Shown piece by piece: positions 9,632-19,757 of a DNA stretch of 36,352 bases. Origin of the DNA: Acidobacteriota bacterium (GTDB taxonomy: Bacteria > Acidobacteriota > Terriglobia > Terriglobales > Acidobacteriaceae); contig JAJZVZ010000032.1 of the NCBI GenBank assembly GCA_021846945.1, forward strand, positions 1 to 36,352, in the 5' to 3' direction. A program made the translations under genes and the position numbers. Below the pieces are notes generated by a model. That model was not told where the DNA came from and did not search any database. It saw only the letters and a list, made by a program, of their open reading frames with translations. The number at the start of each line of letters is the position of its first letter. Position 1 is the stretch's first letter.

Positions 9632-9912
9632 GCCGTCTTCTTTCTCTTGCTGAAGTGTTCGCTGCGAATCTCATCGACAATGGCTTCAACATCCTCTTCG
9701 GTGAAGTGGCGCTTGACACGCTTTGCAGTCCCAGTGCGGATCATCTCTAGCCTTTTACGCATCTGTTCCGAACGGTACGTGCGGAACGCTTCGCGAAAGA
9801 GTTCGCTGATCGTGCGGTTCTCTTCATTGGCGACAGCGATAACCTGCTTTGCCATCTCCTTGGGGAAGCTGATGGTAAAGACATGGGATGAACGGCGGCG
9901 AGGAGCTTTCAT
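9628..9912 (-). CDS. Ribbon-helix-helix antitoxin
   Basis: A 94-residue partner of the PIN toxin. The N-terminal half fits a ribbon-helix-helix (CopG/MetJ-type) DNA-binding fold: a basic start, the strand HVFTISFPKEMAKQV, then helices through ENRTISELFREAFRTYR. The C-terminal half (HFTEEDVEAIVDEIRSEHF) is the likely toxin-binding segment. The gene precedes the toxin and overlaps it by four bases. RHH antitoxins usually repress their own operon. Just upstream (9926-9944) a short inverted pair (GACA...TGTC) flanks an AT-rich centre and could be the operator, next to a -10-like CATAAT. Operator and promoter are tentative. Confidence 0.84.
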   Translation of the reverse strand: MKAPRRRSSHVFTISFPKEMAKQVIAVANEENRTISELFREAFRTYRSEQMRKRLEMIRTGTAKRVKRHFTEEDVEAIVDEIRSEHFSKRKKTA

Positions 9913-9970
9913 AACTTGATTATGACAGAATATGAAATTGTCGTACAGCAAGATTTGCCTCGTCAACCGT

Positions 9971-11023
9971 CTACCCTCGGCTCTTCCGCCAGTTCTGATA
10001 GTCGGTATACAGCCTGGTCGATGCCGGGCAGCCGGCGAAGGCAGTCGAGCCGGGCTTGTTCATCATTCCCTGGTACTGGTACACCAGAATCTCATCCACC
10101 CACGGCGAAACTGCCTCCAACTGGCGCAGAACCCGTTCAAACGGCGCAGGCATCAGCGCGCTCTTGTACACCGCGCCTTCAAACTGGAAGATCTCCACGT
10201 CGGCCCAGAGCTTTGCTTTCTGCGTGCGGTCGTGCGCCTTTCTCAGTCCTTCATAGAACGCCGAGGTCTCCGTCACCTTCGACTTGCGCACGCCAACCTC
10301 ATCCTGGTAGGCCACAATGTCCACGTCCATCGCATCCAGTTGCCGGACGTAGGCGTCATCGGGAATCACCATGCGCGTGCCGTAGGGCGCAATCATGATC
10401 GGCGCATTCGGCTTGAGCTGGCGCGCGCGGCGCGAGAGCGTGTTGACATAGGTGATGAACTCCGGTGAGAAGCGCGGCTTCAGCGCCGCTTCATCGGGCC
10501 AGTACCAGCCGTGGAAGCTGGGGTGGTGGCCGTAGAGGCGGACGACCTCTTCGAGCGACTGGAGGCGTTGTTTCTGCGCCACCGGATCTGAGATCGTCGT
10601 TGGGCTTGTCCAGTCGCCATAGAATCCGCCGCCGATAAAGAACTTGATCTTGTGCTGGTCCGCCGCTTCCAGCACGGCCTCCATCGGGTCGGCGCACTCC
10701 AACTGCCACTTGGGATAGATGCGCGAGTCATAAAAGGAGCGGTAGTAGACCGCCGTATCCATCAACACCAGGTATTCCATGCCCGCGCCGGCAATCTCCC
10801 TGATCTTCTCCTGCCATTGCGCGGTGGTGAAGCGCACGCATGCCGGATTCCAATCGACACCCTCCACGGTGGAGTGATGCTGGAATTCAAACCAGCTTCC
10901 GCTGATCGGCTTGATTGCCGCGGGTGAGGCCGCGGCGCTTGCGCTGCCCGGAGCCATTGCCAAAGCGGCCGCTCCCATTCCCAGATTTGCCAGAAACTCT
11001 CTGCGGTTCAGATCATTCACCAT
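9971..11023 (-). CDS. Tat-exported protein resembling DUF4434 glycosidase-like proteins
   Basis: A 350-residue protein with a twin-arginine signal (NRREFLANLGMGAAALA, residues 6-22) followed by an Ala-rich cleavage region. The mature part reads like a TIM-barrel hydrolase: ISGSWFEFQHHS near the start, then WQEKIREIAGAGMEYLVL, KFFIGGGFYGDW, HPSFHGWYWPDEA (a Trp-Pro-Asp-Glu after a strand) and DVDIVAYQDEVG. This layout resembles the DUF4434 family, proposed to act on polysaccharides, but no substrate is known. The ATG at 11023 has GGAGGAG eight bases upstream and puts the Tat motif at the N-terminus; the open frame begins seven codons earlier. No polysaccharide-utilisation genes are adjacent. 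Confidence 0.75.
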   Translation of the reverse strand: MVNDLNRREFLANLGMGAAALAMAPGSASAAASPAAIKPISGSWFEFQHHSTVEGVDWNPACVRFTTAQWQEKIREIAGAGMEYLVLMDTAVYYRSFYDSRIYPKWQLECADPMEAVLEAADQHKIKFFIGGGFYGDWTSPTTISDPVAQKQRLQSLEEVVRLYGHHPSFHGWYWPDEAALKPRFSPEFITYVNTLSRRARQLKPNAPIMIAPYGTRMVIPDDAYVRQLDAMDVDIVAYQDEVGVRKSKVTETSAFYEGLRKAHDRTQKAKLWADVEIFQFEGAVYKSALMPAPFERVLRQLEAVSPWVDEILVYQYQGMMNKPGSTAFAGCPASTRLYTDYQNWRKSRG

Positions 11024-11163
11024 GAATAGCGCTCCTCCATCCAATTAGCAGGACCATCAGGCAAGGGAATCACAGGATTCCCGCTTTGAGCAAGCCCGGC
11101 TGGTCGAGGACGATGTTTCACCGATTATCGCCCCATGCTTTCTCCTGATTGATCTTTCTTGAG

Positions 11164-11193
11164 TTGACTTTTACCCGCGCCAGCCTGGATACT
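11164..11193 (+). promoter_or_regulatory. Probable promoter of the metY-metX leader
   Basis: TTGACT (11164-11169) and GATACT (11188-11193) are separated by 18 bases, five and four matches to sigma-70 consensus. Transcription would begin near 11200, just before the first helix of the leader RNA at 11208. The coincidence with the RNA structure raises confidence. Confidence 0.5.
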
Positions 11194-11207
11194 GCCATTA
11201 ATGCTGA

Positions 11208-11298
11208 GCTCAAGGGAATGCGGAATTGCGGTCATGGCCATGTGCATGCCATGCGGACCCACCCGCATGGCTCTTGAGCGGCACCTGCGCTAAGCGCA
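11208..11298 (+). promoter_or_regulatory. Structured metY leader RNA, candidate riboswitch
   Basis: The leader folds into a long stacked structure. The outer helix is 11208-11216 with 11271-11279 (nine pairs, one wobble). Inside it are 11218-11223 with 11263-11268 (six pairs), and then GGT/ACC plus 11233-11238 with 11248-11253. A small hairpin follows (11286-11290 with 11294-11298, loop TAA). A second CTTGA at 11305-11309 could compete for the TCAAG of the outer helix. A strong terminator comes next, before metY. Position and layout suggest control by a sulfur metabolite such as S-adenosylmethionine. I cannot match it to the SAM-I, SAM-II or SAH consensus, so the ligand is unknown. Confidence 0.6.
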
Positions 11299-11309
11299 AC
11301 CGGTCTTGA

Positions 11310-12767
<1,458 letters not shown>

Positions 12768-12777
12768 AGAAAGTGTG

Positions 12778-13902
12778 ATGACCGAAACCCGCACAGGAGC
12801 CGGCCCTGCACCGGCCGGCTCGCGAATTCTGGCGCCTACCTATGAAGGCGACTTTGTGCTCAACGGACCTCTGCCGTTGGACTGTGGACGCACATTGGCC
12901 AGTCCCACGCTGCATTACGCCGTGTATGGCCGGCTGAATGCGGCACGGGACAATGCTGTTCTTGTCTGCCACGCGCTTTCCGGCTCGGCCTTGGTCGGCT
13001 CCTGGTGGCCTGAGATCTTCGCGCCCGGCGCCGTTCTGTCGCTGGAGCACGATTTTGTGATTTGCATCAACATGCTGGGCTCCTGTTACGGCTCGACGGG
13101 ACCCGGCTCGGTGAATCCGGAAACGGGCGAGACCTATGGTCCGGACTTCCCGCTGGTTTCGATCGGCGACAACGTGCGGGCTCAGGCGCTGCTTCTGGAT
13201 TCGCTGGGCATCCGGCGGCTGCGGCTGGTCCTGGGCGGCTCCATCGGGGGCATGCAGGCGCTGGATTGGACGATCCAGCAGCCCGATCGCGTGGAGCGGG
13301 CGGTCGTCATCGGCGTGACGCCCATTTCTGCCATGGGGCTGGCGCTCAACCATTTGCAGCGCCAGGCCATCGTCCAGGATCCGGAGTGGGCAGGCGGCCG
13401 TTACCTGCCGCAGCGCCCGCCACGCAGTGGGCTGGCCCTGGCGCGCCAGATCGCCATGATCAGTTACAAATCCGCGCCATTGTTTGACGAGCGCTACGGC
13501 CGCAATCCTGACCGCAGTGGCGAAGACCCCTGGAGGCTGGACGGCAAGGGCGGCGGCCTTACCGGTGGCCGGTTCGATATTGCCGGCTACCTTGACATCC
13601 AGGGACGGCGCTTCATTGACCGCTTTGATGCCAATGCCTATCTGGCCATTCTGCGCACCATGGATACCTGGGATCCCACCCGAGGATATGCCACGCCGCA
13701 GGAGGCGTTCAGCCGCATCCGCGCCCGGCTCAGCTTTGTCGGCATCAGTACGGACTGGCTGTTTCCGTCAGCGGACGTCCGCCGCTTCGCCGAATTGATC
13801 CAGTCGGCCGGCGTGGATGCGGATTTTCGCGAGATGATCAGCGACCACGGCCACGACGCTTTTCTGGCTGAACAGGCCGAGCTGGTGCGATTGCTTCAGT
13901 AG
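12778..13902 (+). CDS. metX: Homoserine O-acetyltransferase
   Basis: Acetylates homoserine with acetyl-CoA, giving the substrate of the MetY encoded immediately upstream, so the two genes form the direct-sulfhydrylation branch of methionine synthesis. The 374-residue alpha/beta hydrolase-fold protein has the nucleophile elbow LGGSIGGMQALDW (Ser in GGSIGG), the NMLGSCYGSTGPGS substrate segment, STDWLFPSADVR carrying the acid, and the terminal SDHGHDAFL with the catalytic His. MetX proteins with this fold can be acetyl- or succinyltransferases; the pairing with MetY favours acetyl. The 10-base gap makes cotranscription near certain, so the leader would control both genes. Confidence 0.94.
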   Translation: MTETRTGAGPAPAGSRILAPTYEGDFVLNGPLPLDCGRTLASPTLHYAVYGRLNAARDNAVLVCHALSGSALVGSWWPEIFAPGAVLSLEHDFVICINMLGSCYGSTGPGSVNPETGETYGPDFPLVSIGDNVRAQALLLDSLGIRRLRLVLGGSIGGMQALDWTIQQPDRVERAVVIGVTPISAMGLALNHLQRQAIVQDPEWAGGRYLPQRPPRSGLALARQIAMISYKSAPLFDERYGRNPDRSGEDPWRLDGKGGGLTGGRFDIAGYLDIQGRRFIDRFDANAYLAILRTMDTWDPTRGYATPQEAFSRIRARLSFVGISTDWLFPSADVRRFAELIQSAGVDADFREMISDHGHDAFLAEQAELVRLLQ

Positions 13903-14054
13903 CCGGTCACTACCTGTCCGCTTCCGAGAAAGGTTCGTGGAGTCAAGACCAAACTTCCAACGGGCACGGCATTTTTTGCGGTGGTTGCCGGGGCCATCAG
14001 CCCGTCCGGCCCGCATCTTTACATTTCGGTTTGTTTTCGTTCGAAGGACTTTGC

Positions 14055-14084
14055 TTGTCATGTTTGCGCCGAGATTTCTATAAT
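14055..14084 (+). promoter_or_regulatory. Sigma-70 promoter for the gene at 14227
   Basis: TTGTCA (14055-14060) and a perfect TATAAT (14079-14084) are 18 bases apart, the best promoter match in the window. Transcription from about 14091 gives a leader of some 135 bases. The rest of the 324-base gap after metX (13903-14226) shows no gene and no clear terminator. Confidence 0.75.
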
Positions 14085-14226
14085 CCTTCCAGCACCGGAG
14101 GGGAGCCGTGGTATTGTTGATCCGTCACCTCGGCACTCAAACGTCGCCCACAAGGGTTGCACGTCCTGTGAGTGAATGTGTCAGTACAATATCGATCTCC
14201 ATATCGGCAGTTCCCAGGAGCACTGA

Positions 14227-15816
14227 ATGAAGAAGCTAGTCTTTGCATCTGTGATGGCACTGGCGGGCATTTGCCTCGCCGCTGCGCCCACTCTGCGAGC
14301 ACAAAATTCCGGCCAGATTACGATTCAGAATCCGGCTGAATACAATGCCTACCAAACCGCGACCTCTCAAACCAGCCCACAGGCCAAGGCGTCGGCCCTG
14401 GAAAGCTTCCTGAAGACCTACCCGCAAAGTGTGGTCAAGGAAGCCGTTCTCAATCAGCTGATTGATACCTATGCAGAGCTGAACCAGCCCGATCAGGAAC
14501 TCAGCGCGTGCAGCCGCCTCCTCCAGTTGGACCCCGATAACATGAAGGCGATCTTCTACTCTGTGCGGATCAAGAAGGATCAGTGCAGCAAGGGCATCGA
14601 CGCGACTACCGGCCTCAGCAGCGACAAGCAGAGCTGTGATGATGCCGCCGTTCTTGCCGAGCGGGGCCTGAAAGCGCCCATGCCGAAAGGTATGGCGGAG
14701 GCGGATTGGAAGGCAATGTCCGCGGTTACCTACCCAGTCTTTCATTCGGCCATCGCGCTGGATGACACCGCTTCTAAAAAGGATTACAAAGGCGCCATAG
14801 AGGAGTACCGCACTGAACTGATGCTGTATCCGCCCGAAGAGACCGCAAAGGTTGGTCCGGGGCTGGCGGATACCCTGCAGCTCGCCGAGGCGTATGCCAA
14901 GCCGGAAGCTCGCGACATGGTGCAGGCCGTCTGGTTCTATGCGCGTGCCTGGAACTTTGCGCCTCCCGCGTTCAAGGCGCAGATTGAGCCGAAGCTGGAA
15001 TACTGGTACAAGCGGTATCACGGCGGCCTGGACGGCTTGGATGCGGTCAAGGCAGCAGCCGCTCAGACTCTCTTCCCGCCGGCCGGTTTTACCATCAAGC
15101 CCGCCCCCACGCCGCCTGAAATCGTTCACAATGTCCTGGCCACAACGCCTGACCTGACCAAGTTGAACCTGGAAGACAAGGAATTCATCCTTGCCAACGG
15201 CAGTCCGGACGATGCACAAAAGCTGTGGGCGGTGCTCCAGAACCAGATGACTCCGGTCCCGGGAATTGTCATCGACGCGACGGCGTCTGCGATGAAGATT
15301 TCAGTGACGCTGGCCGGCACGGTCAAGCCCAAGGACTACGTAGTCAAGCTGACTACTCCCGCGGCTTGCAGCGCGGTTCCGCCACCCCCTGCGGACACCA
15401 AAATCAAGGACGCGCAGGCGTATATCCTTGCGAATGGCGTCAAGGCTGACACCGATCAACTTGGAGACGTCCTCACTGAGTCCCCCACCCGAATCAGGAA
15501 AATAGCGATTGATCCGGCCGTTCCGGTAATCAAGATGGCCGTTACCCAGGATGCGAAGGACAACAAGACTGAGGACTTTATCGTCAACATGAAGGAGCCG
15601 GTGTCCTGTAAGGACGCTCCGGCGCCGGGCTTCCAGTTTGGCTTGTTGCCCGCAGCCGAGGAGTTGGACGCTACCTACGCCTCCTACACGCCGGTAAAGG
15701 CGACGGCCACCAGGGCCGCAACCGCGCAGATCGTCCTCAACGGCGGCTTCATCCAGCAGCCGGCGAAGAAGAAGCCTGCTCCGGTGCACCGGAGGGCTCC
15801 GGCACGCCGCCGGTAG
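14227..15816 (+). CDS. Exported TPR-like protein with a duplicated C-terminal domain
   Basis: A 529-residue protein of unknown function. A Sec signal peptide (residues 1-25, ending LRAQ) is followed by a helical region with TPR character: residues 56-110 read as two helix pairs (ASALESFLKTYPQ, AVLNQLIDTYAELNQPDQEL, SRLLQLDPDN), and more follow to about 265. Two copies of a roughly 65-residue unit lie at about 318-381 and 396-461. They share FILANG/YILANG, a Val-Leu pair, an IDATA/IDPAV strand, DYVV/DFIV, and a final Pro-x-x-Cys. The tail is Ala/Pro/Lys/Arg-rich and strongly basic, possibly for envelope or nucleic-acid contact. It has its own strong promoter; AGGAG lies upstream of the ATG. 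Confidence 0.8.
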   Translation: MKKLVFASVMALAGICLAAAPTLRAQNSGQITIQNPAEYNAYQTATSQTSPQAKASALESFLKTYPQSVVKEAVLNQLIDTYAELNQPDQELSACSRLLQLDPDNMKAIFYSVRIKKDQCSKGIDATTGLSSDKQSCDDAAVLAERGLKAPMPKGMAEADWKAMSAVTYPVFHSAIALDDTASKKDYKGAIEEYRTELMLYPPEETAKVGPGLADTLQLAEAYAKPEARDMVQAVWFYARAWNFAPPAFKAQIEPKLEYWYKRYHGGLDGLDAVKAAAAQTLFPPAGFTIKPAPTPPEIVHNVLATTPDLTKLNLEDKEFILANGSPDDAQKLWAVLQNQMTPVPGIVIDATASAMKISVTLAGTVKPKDYVVKLTTPAACSAVPPPPADTKIKDAQAYILANGVKADTDQLGDVLTESPTRIRKIAIDPAVPVIKMAVTQDAKDNKTEDFIVNMKEPVSCKDAPAPGFQFGLLPAAEELDATYASYTPVKATATRAATAQIVLNGGFIQQPAKKKPAPVHRRAPARRR

Positions 15817-15914
15817 TGCGAATCACCTGCCGCGGGCCGATGGATTGATCCTGTCCATCGGCCGGCGTACATCGGTAAACGGATGTTTCGTCAAGATCAC
15901 ACTCCTGGGTTCAC

Positions 15915-15946
15915 AATGGGCAGCCTTTATCTGGCTGCCCATTTTG
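15915..15946 (+). terminator. Intrinsic terminator after the TPR-like gene
   Basis: A perfect 10-pair stem (15916-15925 with 15933-15942), extendable by one pair, with a 7-base loop and TTT following. It lies 99 bases after the stop of the upstream gene and 60 bases before the next start. Confidence 0.8.
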
Positions 15947-16006
15947 TCCATGCACCTTGTCCTATCCGGATTTCTTCTTAAGCTGTGGTGGTAGTCTATC
16001 GGCAGC

Positions 16007-16894
16007 ATGGAACGAATGAAGCGCTTTCTCCCCGCCCTGTCCCTGATTTCCATTTTCTTGTTCTGTGGCTTCGCGAAAGCGCAATCCGCCCAAGGTTCTT
16101 CTGCGAATACTCTCACCGCAAAGCCGATTCCTGACGAAGTCCGCATTCTCCCCTTTTCGCAGACCGCAGGTAGCGCTCATCCGGTCGAATTTCTCTCCGC
16201 GGACCAGATGGCGCCGCAGGATCGCGCTCTGGCGGCAAAGGCGCAGTTCACGATCGCGAAGGATGCCGGTGTGGGCGGCATGGAATTCAATCAAGGCAAG
16301 TGGAGCTACAAGCAATTGGTGTGCTCGGCCCTGCCCAACCACCTTTTCCTCAGATATACACGCAATGGCGGCCGCGGCGACGTAAGCATGTTTTCGGTTT
16401 CCATACCGCGCAACGGCGATGGCCCTGTGCGGATGATTCCCATCCGCCGCCGTGGCTACTCGCTTTTCACGCCGGCTCCTATCAATGCATCGACCATTTC
16501 GATCTTCAACCACATCCGCGCCGAAGACGACTCAAACAAGCTGCCCGGCTGGCTGGGGACGGGGCTATGCTATGCGGCCCTGGCGGGAGCGAATCCGCAG
16601 GTAGCGCTCCCCACCGGGTCGTCCGGCGGCGGAGCGAAAGTTGCCGCCGTGGCGCCACCGATACTGCAGATTGGAGGAGACAGTGGAGTCACCCTGCGCT
16701 TTACCGACGCCACCGCGCGCCCGCAGCCGATGGAATGGATCCTCGTCTTTGATGATAAGGGCAAGCTACTGAAGACGAGCCGCTTGCGCGCGTCGATGGC
16801 CATTGGCAGGACGATTCCCTCTACCGGGGCGACGGAAAAGAGCAGGCCGGTGCCTCCGACCATCCAGAACGTGAGCGGGAAACCTGTACAGTGA
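16007..16894 (+). CDS. Exported protein of unknown function
   Basis: A 295-residue protein that I do not recognise. It has a signal peptide (MKRFLPALSLISIFLFCG...AKAQ, residues 4-26). The mature part begins with an Ser/Ala-rich stretch, then a domain containing FTIAKDAGVGGMEFNQGKWSY and a VFSVSIPRNGDG-like segment, a Gly/Ala-rich linker (about 205-220) and a final beta-rich part (VTLRFTDAT, PMEWILVFDDKGKLLKTSRL). A second ATG at 16016 has a GGAA-like site before it and would remove three residues. Expressed downstream of an intrinsic terminator, it is probably its own unit. It is convergent with ymdB. Confidence 0.68.
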   Translation: MERMKRFLPALSLISIFLFCGFAKAQSAQGSSANTLTAKPIPDEVRILPFSQTAGSAHPVEFLSADQMAPQDRALAAKAQFTIAKDAGVGGMEFNQGKWSYKQLVCSALPNHLFLRYTRNGGRGDVSMFSVSIPRNGDGPVRMIPIRRRGYSLFTPAPINASTISIFNHIRAEDDSNKLPGWLGTGLCYAALAGANPQVALPTGSSGGGAKVAAVAPPILQIGGDSGVTLRFTDATARPQPMEWILVFDDKGKLLKTSRLRASMAIGRTIPSTGATEKSRPVPPTIQNVSGKPVQ

Positions 16895-16941
16895 GCCGTG
16901 TTACGCAGGCGTGCGGTGGAACAGTACAGACCGGCTGATCA

Positions 16942-16963
16942 ACAGGCGACGTCTGACGCCTGT
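16942..16963. other. Hairpin between convergent genes
   Basis: A seven-pair perfect stem (16942-16948 with 16957-16963) with an 8-base loop lies in the 75-base gap between two convergent genes. No T tract follows on either strand, so a terminator role is possible but not shown. Confidence 0.4.
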
Positions 16964-16969
16964 GCGCGA

Positions 16970-17767
16970 TCATTCTCCCAGCATGATGCGCTGAATGCCG
17001 GAGGCTCGGCCGGTCGCGGGATCGCAGGTGACGAGCGCGGCGCACATCTTCGGGTTGCCCTTGGCGGCCTCGAACTTGCCCGGCATGCCGGTCAGAAACT
17101 TCCGCATCACCAGATCCTTTTCGACTCCGATAATGCTGTCGTAAGGGCCGCTCATGCCCACGTCGGACTGGTAGGCCGTCCCGCCTGGCAACACGCGCTC
17201 ATCGGCCGTGGGGATATGCGTATGCGTGCCCAGAACTGCCGTTACGCGGCCATCCAGGTACCACCCCATCGCGACCTTTTCGCTGGTAACCTCGGCGTGG
17301 AAGTCCACCACGACGACCTTTGCCTTGATGGCGGGCAGCAGCGCGTCAATAGCCTCGAAAGGGTCGTTGGTGCCGTTCATGTACACCCGGCCCATCAGTT
17401 GTACGACCGCATATTCCACGCCGCTTTTGGTCGTGCCCTCAAAGACTCCGTAGCCCGGTGTTCCGCGTTGCAGATTCGCCGGGCGCAGCAGCCGCCTCGG
17501 CCGCTCCTGGCTGTCGGCTGGAGCTGAATTCATGTAATCGATCAACTCGCGCTTGTCCCATACATGGTTTCCAGTAGTGAGGACATCGGCCCCGAGATCG
17601 AACAGGTCTTCGGCAATGGACGGCGTCACCCCGAAGCCACCTGCGGCGTTTTCGGAGTTGATGATGACCAGATCCACCGCATGGGCCTGGCACAGGTGGC
17701 CGATATGCTCGCGCACGATGCGGCGTCCTGCGCTGCCAAAGATGTCGCCGACGAAGAGAATGTTCAA
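16970..17767 (-). CDS. ymdB: YmdB-family metallophosphoesterase
   Basis: Cytoplasmic calcineurin-like phosphoesterase of the TIGR00282 family; the Bacillus member hydrolyses cyclic nucleotides and affects biofilm formation. The 265-residue protein has the dimetal ligands in order: Asp8 in FVGDIFGSAGR, Asn/Glu in VIINSENAAGGFG, TTGNHVWDKRE, VDFHAEVTSEKVA, and GTHTHIPTADERVLP. The start is TTG at 17767. AGGAG lies six bases upstream and is itself part of a heptad repeat (see 17773-17810). It lies downstream of lysS on the same strand with a 152-base gap. The role in this organism is unknown; the family is often found near recA or rny, which is not the case here. Confidence 0.92.
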   Translation of the reverse strand: MNILFVGDIFGSAGRRIVREHIGHLCQAHAVDLVIINSENAAGGFGVTPSIAEDLFDLGADVLTTGNHVWDKRELIDYMNSAPADSQERPRRLLRPANLQRGTPGYGVFEGTTKSGVEYAVVQLMGRVYMNGTNDPFEAIDALLPAIKAKVVVVDFHAEVTSEKVAMGWYLDGRVTAVLGTHTHIPTADERVLPGGTAYQSDVGMSGPYDSIIGVEKDLVMRKFLTGMPGKFEAAKGNPKMCAALVTCDPATGRASGIQRIMLGE

Positions 17768-17772
17768 AAACA

Positions 17773-17810
17773 GCTCCTGGCTCTTGGCTGCTCGCTACTG
17801 GCTTTCAGCC
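17773..17810. repeat. Heptad tandem repeat B (upstream of ymdB)
   Basis: GCT recurs exactly every 7 bases at 17773, 17780, 17787, 17794 and 17801, with GCC at 17808. On the transcribed minus strand the units read AGCCAGT/AGCCAAG/AGCCAGG-like. The unit nearest the gene ends in AGGAG six bases before the ymdB TTG start, so the repeat provides the apparent ribosome-binding site. Confidence 0.8.
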
Positions 17811-17918
17811 AGAAGCAGCAATGTGTGGAATAGGCAATCGCTGCCGGCCTGAGATATTTCCCCGGTAGAAAACGGCACATTCATGCCCACGGGATCAGCA
17901 GCAACCCACCAGATGGAA

Positions 17919-17942
17919 GCTAGGAACTGGTAGCTGGGAGCT
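17919..17942. repeat. Heptad tandem repeat C (3' end of lysS)
   Basis: RCT recurs at 17919, 17926, 17933 and 17940, exactly 7 bases apart. Three of the four units lie inside the lysS coding region and encode its last residues (about QLPATSS); the fourth contains the stop codon at 17920-17922. This is the only array that enters a coding region. Confidence 0.7.
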
Positions 17943-19608
17943 GCTTTTCCGGCCTCATCAGCGGAAAGAGAATCACATCGCGGATCGACTTTGACCCGGT
18001 TAGAATCATCACCAGCCGGTCAATGCCAATGCCCTCGCCACCGGTTGGAGGCAAGCCGTAGGCCAGCGCCCGCACATAATCCTCGTCCATCTGGTGAGCC
18101 TCTTCGTCGCCGCGGACGCGCTCGGCAAGCTGCTGCTCAAAGCGCTTGTGCTGCTCCTCCGGATCATTCAGCTCGCTGAAGGCGTTGCCAATCTCAAACC
18201 CGCCAATATAGACCTCGAATCGCTCCACCCAGTCCGGATCGCCCGGCTTCTGCTTTGAGAGCGGCGAGACGGCGGTGGGAAATTCATAGACGATGGTCGG
18301 CTGGATCAGGTGTTCTTCGGCGACGGCCTCAAAGACAGCGGCGATGGTTTTGCCCATCGGCTCGCCAGCCAAAGATCCGTCCAGAGCCGCCGCCAGCGCC
18401 CGCGACATTGCTTGAATCTCGTTCTGGCGGCGAAAGAGGCCGGGATAGGCTTCGTCTGTTTCCCTGGTGGCCAGCAGGCGCGCCGAAAGCTCGTCGGCCT
18501 CGGTCGAAAGAAAATCGACGGCGACGCTCAACAGGTGCTGCATTTTTTCCGGATCAAGGAAATGATCGTGCTTCGGCTCGGCCTCGGCACCCTTCTGGCG
18601 AGCACGCAGCCGGATCTCTTTGGGCCACCATTTAATAATTGCCTCTCGCATGGTAAGCCGCTGCCATTTCGCCAGGTCGATCTTGTGCCCGTTGAACTCG
18701 GTCACGGTGGTCCCGTTCACCTCGCGAGCCACGAAGGCAATCAGATCCTCGGTCAGGTTCATCAGGTCGTGGTAGTTGGCGTAGGCCTGGTAGAACTCCA
18801 GCATGGTGAACTCGGGGTTGTGCTGCGTGCTCACGCCTTCATTGCGGAAGTTGCGGTTGATCTCATAAACGCGGTCCAGGCCGCCGACGACAAGGCGCTT
18901 GAGATACAGCTCCGGCGCTATGCGCAGGAAGAGATCCATGTCGAGCGCGTTGTGATGCGTTCTGAAAGGCCGTGCCGCCGCGCCGCCGGCGATCTGCTGC
19001 ATCATCGGCGTTTCCACTTCCAGGTAGCCGCGCTCGTCGAAGAACCGCCGCAGCGACTTGAGCGCCCTGGCGCGCTTCACAAAGACTTCGCGGCTCTCCA
19101 GGTTGGCGAACAGGTCCACGTAGCGCTGGCGGTAGCGCAACTCCACGTCGGCCAGCCCGTGATACTTTTCCGGCATTGCAAGCATGGCCTTGGCAAGGAA
19201 GGTGAGCCGCTCCACGTGCACCGTCAACTCGCCGGTGCGAGTGCGGAAAAGGTAGCCTGAAACGCCGATGTGGTCGCCCAGGTCGAGCAGTTTATAAAGC
19301 GCGAAGCCTTGCTCGCCTACCGCGTCCAGGCGCACATAAATCTGCAGCCGCTTTCCGTCCTGCTGGAGGGTGGCAAACCCGGCCTTGCCCTGCTGGCGGA
19401 TCGCCATGATGCGCCCGGCCACGGCCACCGTCGGCCGCTCGGCCTCCAGTTCCTCGCCCGCCGCTTCACCCCACTTGGCGCGCAACGCCGAAATCGTGTG
19501 GGAAGCAGGGAACTGGTTGGGATACGCCGCCTGTCCCAGCTTCTCAATCTCCGCCAGTTTTGTTTTGCGCAACTCGAAGAGGCCGCGCTCAAACTCCGAT
19601 TCGAACAC
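17920..19608 (-). CDS. lysS: Lysyl-tRNA synthetase, class II
   Basis: Charges tRNA-Lys. The 562-residue class II enzyme has an N-terminal OB-fold ([18 protein letters not shown] and following), the catalytic core with motif 2 ([19 protein letters not shown], residues 251-269) and motif 3 ([18 protein letters not shown], 518-535). Between about 326 and 425 the chain is longer than the usual bacterial LysRS (about 500 residues in total) and carries a helical, charged insertion. The start is GTG at 19608 with AAGGA seven bases upstream; a -10-like TATACT lies about 40 bases upstream. The final tail is encoded by heptad repeat C. ymdB lies downstream on the same strand. Confidence 0.96.
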   Translation of the reverse strand: MFESEFERGLFELRKTKLAEIEKLGQAAYPNQFPASHTISALRAKWGEAAGEELEAERPTVAVAGRIMAIRQQGKAGFATLQQDGKRLQIYVRLDAVGEQGFALYKLLDLGDHIGVSGYLFRTRTGELTVHVERLTFLAKAMLAMPEKYHGLADVELRYRQRYVDLFANLESREVFVKRARALKSLRRFFDERGYLEVETPMMQQIAGGAAARPFRTHHNALDMDLFLRIAPELYLKRLVVGGLDRVYEINRNFRNEGVSTQHNPEFTMLEFYQAYANYHDLMNLTEDLIAFVAREVNGTTVTEFNGHKIDLAKWQRLTMREAIIKWWPKEIRLRARQKGAEAEPKHDHFLDPEKMQHLLSVAVDFLSTEADELSARLLATRETDEAYPGLFRRQNEIQAMSRALAAALDGSLAGEPMGKTIAAVFEAVAEEHLIQPTIVYEFPTAVSPLSKQKPGDPDWVERFEVYIGGFEIGNAFSELNDPEEQHKRFEQQLAERVRGDEEAHQMDEDYVRALAYGLPPTGGEGIGIDRLVMILTGSKSIRDVILFPLMRPEKQLPATSS

Positions 19609-19648
19609 AGTGTTTCCTTTTCACGAACCTGTCGAAGGTCCAATCGCC

Positions 19649-19654
19649 AGTATA
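19649..19654 (-). promoter_or_regulatory. -10-like box upstream of lysS
   Basis: TATACT on the minus strand lies 40 bases before the GTG start. No clear -35 is visible at 16-18 bases, so this is a weak call. Confidence 0.3.
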
Positions 19655-19757
19655 GCGGCTGTGCTGCCCGTATTTCTGAGACGGACGCGATGTTAGGGCC
19701 TTCGGGAAGGCCGGTTCCTTCGGTTCCACCGGAGTAAAATGTTGCGGGAGATTCCAG

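Noticed and set aside
18310..19260. Long open frame (316 codons) antisense to lysS
   Set aside because: LysRS is unambiguous in the other strand; the antisense product is typical of GC-rich shadow frames.
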